Of a stretch of DNA of 64,000 nt, positions 1 to 7,942 are shown one piece after another; the first letter of the stretch is position 1; the number at the start of each line of letters is the position of its first letter. This stretch comes from Sulfuricella sp. T08 (GTDB taxonomy: Bacteria; Pseudomonadota; Gammaproteobacteria; Burkholderiales; Sulfuricellaceae): contig NZ_DF967522.1 in assembly GCF_000971475.1 (NCBI RefSeq), forward strand, positions 85,403 to 149,402, written 5' to 3'. The position numbers and the translations under genes were made by a program. The notes below the pieces were generated by a model, which had not been told where the DNA came from, searched no databases, and saw nothing but the letters and a program-made list of their open reading frames with translations.

Positions 1-1154
1 ACGGTGTATGTACCAAGTACATTATTGCGCACCGCCTGCCAGGCATTTTCCTGCTCCATCAGCGGCACATGCTTGTAAGCGGCGGCATGGAAAATAGCGG
101 AGGGGGCGTATTGGCTCATGACTTGATTCAGTCGTGCCTCGTCCTTCACGTCGCCAATGGCGCATACCAAACACAAATTGGGGAATTGCTCCCCAAATTC
201 CTGTTCCATGCGATACAAAACAAATTCGTTCAACTCGAACAGCACCAGCGTCGCCGGATCAAAACGCGCGATCTGACGACACAATTCCGAGCCAATCGAA
301 CCGCCCGCGCCGGTTACCATCACCGTTCGGCCTTCCAGTAACCCATGCAGCCCCTTATCGTCCAGCATCACCGGATCCCGGCCCAACAAGTCGTCAAGTT
401 CGACCTGCCGGATCTGAGACAACGTCACCCTGCCGCTGGCAAGATCGTCGAACGCCGGCACCGTCATCGGCTTCACTCCTGCCAAGCCGCACAACTCGAC
501 GGCTCGACGCCGCGCCTGGTGCGAAGCCGCAGGCATGGCAATGATCGCAACTTGTACATCGTACCGCTCCGCCCACTTCGGCAACTCTTCTACCCGCCCC
601 AGCACCTTCAACCCCTGGATCAATCGGCCAACCATCGCGGGATCATCATCCAGCAACCCCTCCACCCGCCATTCCTTGCTGCGGGCCAATTCCTTGACCA
701 GTCCCGCGGCCACATCACCCGCCCCCAGTACAATAACCGGATTCCGCTCGACATCGGCAAACCGGTACAAGTGGTGCTCCTTCCATGATCGGTAGACAAA
801 GCGGCTCCCCCCCACGATCATCACCAGCAGCAGTGGATCCAACACCAGCACCGAGCGCGGCACTGGAACCGGAAGATGCACCATATACAGCACCACCGGT
901 GCACTCAATGCAGCCACGCCTACCGCAACTATAATCCGCTTCAAATCCGGCAAGCTGGCAAAACGCCACACCCCGCGATAAAGCCCAAAGCGCCAGAAAA
1001 TAAATGTCTGCAGAGGAACGACCCAAGCAAGCGTATTCCACATTGTTTGCATGTGGGGCTCGGGAACAGCGAAGTTGAAACGCAGCCAATAAGCCAGACC
1101 CCACGCCAGCAAAGTTGCCGCCACATCGTGGCCGACCACCAACCACAGCTTCAT
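1..1154 (-). CDS. wbpM: Membrane-bound NDP-sugar 4,6-dehydratase (WbpM/CapD/PglF type), C-terminus cut by window edge
   Basis: Encodes the first 384 residues of a polytopic nucleotide-sugar dehydratase, which in this family converts UDP-GlcNAc to its 4-keto-6-deoxy derivative at the inner membrane. It starts at ATG 1152-1154 (MKLWLVVGHDVAA); an in-frame TAG lies five codons upstream. Four hydrophobic segments fill roughly residues 1-130. A first Rossmann motif (VIVLGAGDVAAG) follows near residue 145, and a second (VMVTGAGGSIGSE) near residue 280. The frame is still open at base 1, ending in the NNVLGTYTV region, so about 240 catalytic residues lie outside the window. No strong Shine-Dalgarno sequence is visible. 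It is transcribed in the same direction as the sugar transferase upstream. Confidence 0.9.
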   Translation of the reverse strand, partial: MKLWLVVGHDVAATLLAWGLAYWLRFNFAVPEPHMQTMWNTLAWVVPLQTFIFWRFGLYRGVWRFASLPDLKRIIVAVGVAALSAPVVLYMVHLPVPVPRSVLVLDPLLLVMIVGGSRFVYRSWKEHHLYRFADVERNPVIVLGAGDVAAGLVKELARSKEWRVEGLLDDDPAMVGRLIQGLKVLGRVEELPKWAERYDVQVAIIAMPAASHQARRRAVELCGLAGVKPMTVPAFDDLASGRVTLSQIRQVELDDLLGRDPVMLDDKGLHGLLEGRTVMVTGAGGSIGSELCRQIARFDPATLVLFELNEFVLYRMEQEFGEQFPNLCLVCAIGDVKDEARLNQVMSQYAPSAIFHAAAYKHVPLMEQENAWQAVRNNVLGTYT

Positions 1155-1322
1155 ATTTTTTATTTTCAGAATCTAGCCTGCCTTTCATGTAAATAAGACA
1201 GCAATATTGTATTGAAAACCGTCATTCTAGGCTTGACCCGGACTCCAACTGTCAAAGGGCCATTCCCATTCGCCAGCAAGCTGCGCACTAAACCACCGAG
1301 CCTGTAAGGGACAGCAGGAAGT

Positions 1323-1883
1323 TCAATGCGACACCCCATCCCTCGCAAGCACTTTAATCAACGTCCGCCACAAAATCAGCCCATCAAACCCCAGCGAGCG
1401 CCTTTGCAAGTACGCCACATCCAGCTTAACCTTCTCGGTAATCGGCAGCTCATCCCGCCCGTTTATCTGCGCCCAGCCAGTCAGGCCCGGCACCAATTCA
1501 TCCACGCCGTAGTGCGTGCGTAGCGCAATCAGATCTTCCTGATTAAAAAGCGCCGGGCGAGGGCCGACAAAGCTCATGTCGCCTTTGAGAATACTCCACA
1601 GCTGTGGCAATTCATCCAGACTGGACTTGCGCAGAAAGCCGCCAATCGGGGTAAGGTGTGCCGCCGGGTCTGCAAGCAAATGGGTTGCCACCGCTGGCGT
1701 ACCCACCCGCATGGTGCGGAACTTGGGCATACGAAAAATCTTGTTATGACGCCCCACCCTGTCAGACCAGTAAAGAGCCGGCCCCTTGGAAGTCAACTTG
1801 ACCAGCAACGCCACCAGCACAATCGGCAACAACAAAACAAGCGCAGCGCAAGTACCCACGATCAAATCAAACAGTCTTTTCAT
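1323..1883 (-). CDS. Initiating sugar-phosphate transferase, monotopic PglC/WcaJ-C-terminal type
   Basis: A 186-residue polyprenol-phosphate sugar-1-phosphate transferase that would load the first sugar of the repeat unit onto undecaprenyl phosphate. One N-terminal hydrophobic helix (residues 4-30) is followed by the family signatures KFRTM, RKSSLDELPQLW with the Asp-Glu dyad, GDMSFVGPRP and PGLTGWAQINGR. The length matches the minimal catalytic domain, without the extra transmembrane part of WbaP or full-length WcaJ. It lies between a decayed epimerase and the WbpM-like dehydratase, an order known from clusters that start with a bacillosamine-, QuiNAc- or FucNAc-type sugar. The actual substrate cannot be read from sequence. 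Confidence 0.9.
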   Translation of the reverse strand: MKRLFDLIVGTCAALVLLLPIVLVALLVKLTSKGPALYWSDRVGRHNKIFRMPKFRTMRVGTPAVATHLLADPAAHLTPIGGFLRKSSLDELPQLWSILKGDMSFVGPRPALFNQEDLIALRTHYGVDELVPGLTGWAQINGRDELPITEKVKLDVAYLQRRSLGFDGLILWRTLIKVLARDGVSH

Positions 1884-1897
1884 GCAAACCTAGAAGT

Positions 1898-2367
1898 TCA
1901 CCAAACAACCACGTCATTGCTCGCCCGAAGGAGGGCGCGAAACCCCTGTGCTGTCCGTCTCAGCCCTTCATCAACCGAAATCAATGACTTCCAATCCAGC
2001 ATTGTACATGCCTTCGTATTATCCACTCGCAAAGAGCCACACAGCCGTTGGGCCAAATCGCTTTTTCCGACAGCCTTAAAACCCATCTCAAGCAATTTCT
2101 GGGGCACTGGTATCAAACGCGCCTGCACATTGAGTGCCGCCACCATCCGGCGTAACAACTCAGTAGTGGAAAGGTCTTCCCTATCCGAGACCAGAAATGT
2201 CTGATTGGCTGCTGCGGGGTGCTCCAGGCAAATAACAATCAAATCAATCAGATTATCGAAGTGCAACCAGGCTGCGATGGTTATGGATTGCGCCGAATGG
2301 CAACGGCACCCTTTATGCAACCAGCTCAGCATAAAGCACCGGTTACGAGAAGCTTATTGGAGGTTAT
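1898..2367 (-). pseudogene. Decayed NAD-dependent sugar epimerase/reductase (WbpV-like): start lost, internal deletion, two frameshifts
   Basis: Both ends of an SDR-family sugar epimerase/reductase remain. At 2367-2335 the frame reads ITSNKLLVTGA, a typical Rossmann N-terminus, but its first codon is ATA. It then jumps directly to the C-terminal third (FMLSWLHKG...), so about 180 codons are missing. Around 2310-2249 about 16 codons are out of frame: the expected VPLPFGAIHNHRSLVAL is readable only in another frame, bounded by a -1 and a +1 shift. After that DNLIDLIVICLEHPAAANQ and the rest of the C-terminus are intact. The first codon overlaps the stop of the upstream 2-epimerase as ATAA; an ancestral ATGA overlap changed by one G-to-A at 2365 would explain this. 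A 144-codon remnant frame could in principle still be translated but cannot fold as an SDR. Confidence 0.85.
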
Positions 2368-3494
2368 GTTAATTTTGACCACACCGTGCGATTCACATAA
2401 TCGGTATAGCTCAACACGACGCGCAGCAACTGCTTGGATACAGCACCTGCCTCATAATCTTCCACTGGCCTCATCACACGCTTATGCTTGTCGTGCTGCG
2501 CAATAATCACCCTTACCGCATCCAGCACGCGCTCTTTTTTCAACCCACTCATGATGAGAGTACCGACATCCATGCCCTCGGGGCGCTCATGTGCGTTACG
2601 AATGGTGATCGCTGGCAGGTTAAGCAACGAGCCTTCTTCGGTGATGGTGCCGCTGTCGGACACAACGCAGAGTGCCTCCATTTGCAATTTGATGTAATCG
2701 CAGAATCCGAAAGGCTTGAGGAACTGGATATGCGGGTTGAGCTTTCCCAATTCCAAAGCGTCCAAGCGCTTTTTGGTACGAGGGTGGGTAGAAACGATCA
2801 CAGGAATATCATATTGCTCGGCCAGTGCGTTCAACGTCTCGAGCATATCCAGCAAGTTCTGCGGCGTATCCACATTCTCTTCGCGGTGCGCGCTGACAAG
2901 GAAGAATTTGTCCGCCTCCAGCCCCATTCGCGCCAACACATCCGACTTCTGTATCTTCGGCATGTAATAGTCCAGCACCTCGCGCATATGCGAGCCGGTC
3001 TTGATGATGGTCTCGGGACGAATGCCCTCTGCGATCAGGTAACGGCGCGCGTGTTCGGTCAGCACTAGATTGATGTCGCTCAGATGATCCAGCACCTTGC
3101 GATTCAGTTCTTCTGGTACGCGTTGATCGAAGCAACGATTGCCTGCCTCCATATGGAACACCGGTATCTTGCGTCGCTTCGCCGCGATGACGGCAAGACA
3201 GGAGTTGGTATCGCCGTACAGCATGACAGCATCGGGTTGCTCTTTTTCCATGACCCCGTCGGATTTTTCGATCACACGCGCGATAGTCTGTGCCGCGTTC
3301 TCGCCCACGGCCTCGAGAAAATGATCCGGCTTGCGGATACCCAGATCTTCGAAGAACAGCTGGTTCAGTTCGTAATTATAGTTTTGTCCGGTATGCACCA
3401 GAACGTGTTTAGTGTGCAGGTCGAACTCTGCGATCACCCTCGACATTTTGATCAGCTCGGGGCGGGTCCCGACGATGGTCATGACTTTAAGCAT
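2364..3494 (-). CDS. Non-hydrolysing UDP-HexNAc 2-epimerase (FnlC/WbjD/CapG/WbvD group)
   Basis: A 376-residue member of the WecB/FnlC epimerase family, which inverts C2 of a UDP-activated 6-deoxy-N-acetyl-L-sugar. Visible signatures are TIVGTRPELIKM at the N-terminus, HMEAGNRCFDQRVPEELNR in the middle, SAHREENVD, and SDSGTITEEGSLLNLPAITIR. I chose ATG 3492-3494 (MLKVMTIVGTRPEL), which matches the usual family start and overlaps the dehydratase gene end by 8 bases; an ATG three codons upstream is the alternative. With the dehydratase and reductase upstream it completes a UDP-L-FucNAc or UDP-L-QuiNAc pathway. Its stop codon TAA overlaps the dead start codon of the next gene. Confidence 0.9.
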   Translation of the reverse strand: MLKVMTIVGTRPELIKMSRVIAEFDLHTKHVLVHTGQNYNYELNQLFFEDLGIRKPDHFLEAVGENAAQTIARVIEKSDGVMEKEQPDAVMLYGDTNSCLAVIAAKRRKIPVFHMEAGNRCFDQRVPEELNRKVLDHLSDINLVLTEHARRYLIAEGIRPETIIKTGSHMREVLDYYMPKIQKSDVLARMGLEADKFFLVSAHREENVDTPQNLLDMLETLNALAEQYDIPVIVSTHPRTKKRLDALELGKLNPHIQFLKPFGFCDYIKLQMEALCVVSDSGTITEEGSLLNLPAITIRNAHERPEGMDVGTLIMSGLKKERVLDAVRVIIAQHDKHKRVMRPVEDYEAGAVSKQLLRVVLSYTDYVNRTVWSKLT

Positions 3495-4497
3495 TAAGTT
3501 CATCCTGAATGAAATCCAGCTTCAGCAGCAGCGCTTTGACTTGTTCGACGTTCAAGCGCTCGGTATTGTGCGAGGTATAGTCATCCTGATGTGAGACCGC
3601 TTCCTCACCCTCGCTGAAGAACTTTGCGTAATTGAGGTCGCGGTTGTCCGCCGGGATGCGGTAATAGTCGCCCATATCCTTGGCGTGCGCCATCTCTTCA
3701 CGCGAGATGAGCGATTCATACAGCTTCTCGCCATGGCGAGTACCAATGATCCGGACCTCATTGTCTTTCTCAAAAACTTCCTTGAGCGCTTGCGCAAGGT
3801 CCGCAACGGTCGAGGCTGGCGCCTTCTGCACGAAAATGTCACCTTGCTGACCATGCTCGTAGGCATAGAGCACCAGATCCACGGAATCTTCCAACGACAT
3901 CAAGAAGCGCGTCATGTTCGGGTCGGTCACTGTCAACGGCTTGCCCTCTTTGAGCTGTGACACGAACAAGGGAATGACCGAACCGCGCGAGGCCATGACA
4001 TTTCCGTAGCGCGTCGCGCAGAATACCGTCTCACCTTCGATCTGCATGCGTGACTTGGCAACCATCAGTTTCTCCGTCATCGCTTTGGAGATGCCCATCG
4101 CATTGATGGGATATACCGCTTTGTCCGTACTGAGCACCACCAAGCGCTTGACGCCATTTGCGGTCGCCGCGTTCATCACATTTTCTGTACCCATGATATT
4201 GGTTCGTACCGCCTCCATCGGATAGAACTCGCAAGAGGGAACCTGTTTCAACGCCGCCGCGTGGAACACATAGTCCACGCCTTTCATCGCCTGATAGGTG
4301 CTATCGTAGTCACGGACGTCGCCGATATAAAACTTCAGCTTGCTGTTGTTCAGCGCAATGCGCATCTCTTCCTGCTTTTTTTCGTCCCGACTGAAAATGC
4401 GAATCTCCCGCACTTCCGTCGAAAGAAAGCGCTTGAGCACGGTGTTCCCGAAAGAGCCCGTCCCGCCTGTGATCATCAATACTTTGTCTTTGAACAT
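3487..4497 (-). CDS. UDP-GlcNAc 4,6-dehydratase/5-epimerase (CapE/FnlA/WbjB/WbvB group)
   Basis: A 336-residue soluble SDR enzyme expected to act on UDP-GlcNAc, first step toward UDP-L-FucNAc or UDP-L-QuiNAc. The N-terminal nucleotide-binding motif is GGTGSFG. The catalytic segment reads PINAMGISKAMTEKL, with Met in place of the usual Tyr of the YxxxK motif, a hallmark of the CapE/FnlA group. LSTDKAVYP and RYGNVMASRGSVIP are also typical. The gene overlaps the 2-epimerase and follows the RmlD-like reductase by 14 bases, so the three form one transcription unit. Confidence 0.92.
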   Translation of the reverse strand: MFKDKVLMITGGTGSFGNTVLKRFLSTEVREIRIFSRDEKKQEEMRIALNNSKLKFYIGDVRDYDSTYQAMKGVDYVFHAAALKQVPSCEFYPMEAVRTNIMGTENVMNAATANGVKRLVVLSTDKAVYPINAMGISKAMTEKLMVAKSRMQIEGETVFCATRYGNVMASRGSVIPLFVSQLKEGKPLTVTDPNMTRFLMSLEDSVDLVLYAYEHGQQGDIFVQKAPASTVADLAQALKEVFEKDNEVRIIGTRHGEKLYESLISREEMAHAKDMGDYYRIPADNRDLNYAKFFSEGEEAVSHQDDYTSHNTERLNVEQVKALLLKLDFIQDELNA

Positions 4498-4511
4498 TAT
4501 TCAATCCAGAT

Positions 4512-5366
4512 CTATTTATATGCGTGCATCAACTCGATCAATTCTTGCCAATTCGGCGCCACATAACCCGTGGCATCACGGAAACGGTCCGAATTGAGCG
4601 AACGGTCGATTACCAACTGATCGCTGGGGGTAATTTCAATCATTTTGCCGTACACATCGGTGATGAGCTTTAGCAAATCGTACTTGGAAATGGGCTGTGA
4701 GGCGACATGATATACGCCGGACAAATTGGTGCGCGGAATCACCACATCACGGACGATCTGCGCCAGAACAACGGTGGGCAATCCGGAGAATATCGCTCGT
4801 GTAAATCCCTTACAGCGGCCTTGCTGAGACAGGAACCAGCCAACCAGGCCATGCGTACTTTGCAACTCATGTCCTATGATAGAAGTGCGCAGCGTAACGG
4901 TATGCGGATAAGCCACTTCTCCGAGGAATTTCGATCTGCCATAAAGGTCCTTGGCATCCGATGGGTCGGATTCGTGATAACCACCCTTGTCTCCGGCGAA
5001 GACACAATCCGTGCTCATATGCACCAACCGCGCGCCTGATAATTCACACAATCTGGCCAATCTATGTGGCAACAACGCATTGATCGGTATCACCTGTAGC
5101 GGGTCTTCCGCTTCAGCCAGTTGTTTGATCAAGCCTACACAATTGATCACCACATCCGGACGAACTCGAATGATAGCTTGAATCAGCGAGTCGTACTGTT
5201 CGACATCTATGCCTGACAGCAATCGTTCGGCGATATCGGCACGAAAGAACCGCTTCGAACTCTCCGAACGAACCGTCCCATGAACCTGCCAATCGGCCGC
5301 CTCACTCAACACCCGGATCATCGCATTTCCGAGCATGCCGCTGGCACCCAATACTAATATCCTCAT
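4512..5366 (-). CDS. RmlD-like SDR reductase acting on a UDP-HexNAc 4-ketosugar (WbvR-like)
   Basis: A 284-residue reductase of the RmlD family. It shows GASGMLG at the N-terminus, STDCVFAG and the YGRSKFLGE active site. The start is set by a 4-base ATGA overlap with the upstream glycosyltransferase stop (5363-5366). It lies between WbuB-like and FnlA-like genes, where FucNAc clusters carry FnlB/CapF, a longer protein with a C-terminal cupin domain. That domain is absent here, as in the V. cholerae WbvR type that leads to UDP-L-RhaNAc and then UDP-L-QuiNAc. I therefore favour L-QuiNAc over L-FucNAc, as an inference. Confidence 0.8.
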   Translation of the reverse strand: MRILVLGASGMLGNAMIRVLSEAADWQVHGTVRSESSKRFFRADIAERLLSGIDVEQYDSLIQAIIRVRPDVVINCVGLIKQLAEAEDPLQVIPINALLPHRLARLCELSGARLVHMSTDCVFAGDKGGYHESDPSDAKDLYGRSKFLGEVAYPHTVTLRTSIIGHELQSTHGLVGWFLSQQGRCKGFTRAIFSGLPTVVLAQIVRDVVIPRTNLSGVYHVASQPISKYDLLKLITDVYGKMIEITPSDQLVIDRSLNSDRFRDATGYVAPNWQELIELMHAYK

Positions 5367-6592
5367 TTGGCTCTCTCTTGATGGCCACACTCAGACCACA
5401 AATGCGTGATCAATTGATCGATCAACCTATCATGCGAAAAATGCTCTGCATAGTATAACCGACCTCGCGTACCCATCGCCTCCCGTTCTTCTGGCGGCAT
5501 ACGGTACATTTGCAGAATGGCATCCGCCAAGGCTCGCGCGTTTTCGGCTGGCACCGCTAGCCCTGCACCGGCCTCCGTGATCAGGTTAGCCCCTTCTCCA
5601 TTGAGACATGCCAAGATTGGTCGTCCCGCAGCCAGGTATGCCTGCACTTTACTGGGAATAGTGGCCTTGAATATCTCCTGATCCGCCAGTGTCACCAGTA
5701 GCGCGGATGCCTTCTGCATGAAACCGGGCATGGTCTCGACCGGAAACCTGCCGGGCAGATGCAAGTTGTTAAGTTCACGATTCCGAACCTCCTCTCGCAT
5801 CCACTCCCAGCGACTCCCCTCCCCCAGTACGACAAAATGGATATCCGCATATTCTTCCAGTAACGAGGCCGCCTCCACAATCACCTCGACCGCCTGCGCG
5901 CTACCGATGTTGCCGGCGAACATGACCGAGAACCCTTCATCCAGCCCATCAACCATGGGGAGCTCACCCTTGGCCGGAACGGCGAATGTGTCATCCACAG
6001 AATTCGGGTAATACGCGATAGGAGTGCCCGACGCCAAAACACGAACTGGATCTTCGAAAGCCTTCGACTGCACCAAGAGCAGATCGGTATGCCGGTAGAT
6101 GAAGCATACTACCCGCTCGACCAGTTTGAGCACAGTCTTGTTACGGATATAACCAGTTGCCGACAAACTCTCCGGCCATAGATCCTGCACCCACAATACC
6201 ACTGGGCATCCCTTTATCCTTCCAAGGAAAAGCGCGGGAATAGCTTGAAGTATTGGCGATAGCGCGTAGACGAAGATCACATCAAATTTCTTTTTACGCA
6301 ACATCCAGGGCGCAAATACTAACCCCGAAACCACAAAGGACATGTAGTTCAACGCCAAACGCCATCCACCCCTCCCCCTTGGCAGTAGTGGAATGCGATT
6401 GATTTTAATGCCTTGATAGGTTTCTCGCTGACATCCCCATGCACGGTACCCAGAAAATATCTTCCCGCGAGGATAGTTCGGCTGACCCGTCAGCACCTCA
6501 ACCACGACGCCCTTTCCCAGCAAGGATTTGGCAACCTCGTTGATGCGGAAACATTCCGGCCAGAAATACTGACTGACAATCAAAATTTTCAT
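5363..6592 (-). CDS. wbuB: GT4 glycosyltransferase, WbuB-like (L-FucNAc/L-QuiNAc transferase)
   Basis: A 409-residue GT-B fold transferase. The N-terminus MKILIVSQYFWPECFRINE is characteristic of WbuB. Later motifs are VLWVQDLWPES, FAGNIGSAQ and the C-terminal donor-binding region (IPSKVQAYLAAGRPILA). An ATG 19 codons upstream lies inside the preceding gene, so I use the ATG at 6590-6592, which matches the family start and leaves a 10-base gap. In known clusters WbuB accompanies the UDP-L-FucNAc or L-QuiNAc genes, which directly follow here with a 4-base overlap. It likely adds this sugar early in assembly of the repeat on the cytoplasmic face. Confidence 0.85.
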   Translation of the reverse strand: MKILIVSQYFWPECFRINEVAKSLLGKGVVVEVLTGQPNYPRGKIFSGYRAWGCQRETYQGIKINRIPLLPRGRGGWRLALNYMSFVVSGLVFAPWMLRKKKFDVIFVYALSPILQAIPALFLGRIKGCPVVLWVQDLWPESLSATGYIRNKTVLKLVERVVCFIYRHTDLLLVQSKAFEDPVRVLASGTPIAYYPNSVDDTFAVPAKGELPMVDGLDEGFSVMFAGNIGSAQAVEVIVEAASLLEEYADIHFVVLGEGSRWEWMREEVRNRELNNLHLPGRFPVETMPGFMQKASALLVTLADQEIFKATIPSKVQAYLAAGRPILACLNGEGANLITEAGAGLAVPAENARALADAILQMYRMPPEEREAMGTRGRLYYAEHFSHDRLIDQLITHLWSECGHQERAK

Positions 6593-6602
6593 TTGCCTGT
6601 CA

Positions 6603-7763
6603 TCACTGCCCATATTCTTGGACGGCTTCAGGTTTTGATCGCGATGCATCCAACAGCCACTCGCTCACCTCCAATGCAGTGGATCCAATCTTATTCCAAG
6701 AGTACTTATCAATTACGAGCTGGCGCCCACGCTGCCCCATCCTCCTCAACTCTTCCGGATCACTCTCCAGCGCTTCAATCAACGCGGCAGACACTCCCTG
6801 TACGCCCGGCTCCACCCACCAACCGCAACGATGTTCCACCAAATCCCGCCATGGTGCACCAGTGGTGGTGATTACGGGTAATTCGTTGGCCAACGCCTCG
6901 GCGACGGCGATACCGAAGTTCTCGGAATAGGTTGGCAAAACAAAAATGTCGGCTGCGTCGAAGCAAGCCTGCTTACGAGCACCGTCAACAAAGCCGACAA
7001 ATTCAAAATCAGACTGAAGCCCCTTAGCCCGGATCAGAGCCTCTACCTTGGCGCGATAACCTTCCTCGTCGCCCCCCGCAATAGTAATCCGCCACCCCGA
7101 TTGGCGCACTCTCGCCCAAGCCTCAACCAAATCAAGCAATCCTTTTTTGGGATGAACGCGGGAGAGAAAGAGAATCGTCTTGACCGCCTCATGCGCAACA
7201 CGTCGGGGGGGCAGTCCAATATCAACACCATTCGGAATTACCGCAACAGGTTGGCTCAAATCTAACCGTCGAATGCTATTTACCTCTTGATCCGCTGTTG
7301 CAACAAACAAGGATGCCGAACGCAGAGCCGCGCCTTGATAGGTCTTCAAGGCGAGCCACTTCTTTCGGATCTTATATCCAAGCGCCCAGGGCTCTAGACA
7401 ACCATGCGGCGAGATAACAAGGGGGATGCTCATCCTGCGCGCAACCAGCGCAGCAACAGCCAAGAATGGAGACCACATTCCATGAATATGGATCAGATCA
7501 ATTTTATTTTGCTCACAAAATCTCCGAATAAAACCATATTGAGCAGGCAATTCAAACAGTAAATTATGCCGAGTCGGCGCAACCTGTAGCTTCAACACTC
7601 CCATCCCTTGAGATTCACAATTTTGCTGATCCGAAATATCTTTCGATAGCAGCGTAACCACACACCCAGCCCGCGCGATGGATTCGGCATAGCGCAGTGC
7701 CGCCAACCCCTCACCGCCGGAGGTCACAGCGGTATTTGCAACTATATGGAGTTGGTTTTGCAA
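6603..7763 (-). CDS. Family GT4 glycosyltransferase
   Basis: A 386-residue GT-B transferase for polysaccharide repeat assembly. N-terminal acceptor domain with GGEGLAALRYAESIARAG; HIHGMWSPF and SPHGCLEPWALG are typical of the family. The donor domain has VIPNGVD, LFLSRVHPKKG and the EX7E motif in YSENFGIAVAEAL. The start codon is TTG (7761-7763), supported by AAGGA six bases upstream. The gene is 10 bases from the WbuB-like gene. Sugar specificity cannot be predicted. Confidence 0.88.
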   Translation of the reverse strand: MQNQLHIVANTAVTSGGEGLAALRYAESIARAGCVVTLLSKDISDQQNCESQGMGVLKLQVAPTRHNLLFELPAQYGFIRRFCEQNKIDLIHIHGMWSPFLAVAALVARRMSIPLVISPHGCLEPWALGYKIRKKWLALKTYQGAALRSASLFVATADQEVNSIRRLDLSQPVAVIPNGVDIGLPPRRVAHEAVKTILFLSRVHPKKGLLDLVEAWARVRQSGWRITIAGGDEEGYRAKVEALIRAKGLQSDFEFVGFVDGARKQACFDAADIFVLPTYSENFGIAVAEALANELPVITTTGAPWRDLVEHRCGWWVEPGVQGVSAALIEALESDPEELRRMGQRGRQLVIDKYSWNKIGSTALEVSEWLLDASRSKPEAVQEYGQ

Positions 7764-7942
7764 TTTTTTCCTTGGGTCATAATTACTGAAATTTCTGTCT
7801 AGCCTTAAGCCAAGCTCTAGGGTAAGCGGTGATATCGGGAACTATTAGGGGCTGAGTATCAGCCACTCACAGTGGCGATGGCGCCGAAAGAATCCACACA
7901 AACATGCGCTTGCTTCATATTATTTTGCATCATCACGGTATC
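7764..7942 (-). other. Intergenic gap with no recognised gene
   Basis: About 180 bases between two same-strand glycosyltransferase genes that otherwise sit in a tightly packed cluster. I see no long ORF or clear terminator. It could hold a promoter for the downstream genes or the scar of a lost gene. Confidence 0.4.

Noticed and set aside
715-1188. 157-codon minus-strand ORF
   Set aside because: It is a shadow of the WbpM-like gene, which is open in another frame to the window edge and has clear motifs.
1155-1322. Possible gene remnant between the sugar transferase and the WbpM-like gene
   Set aside because: No readable protein similarity; it contains only a short common repeat-like stretch near 1218-1245.
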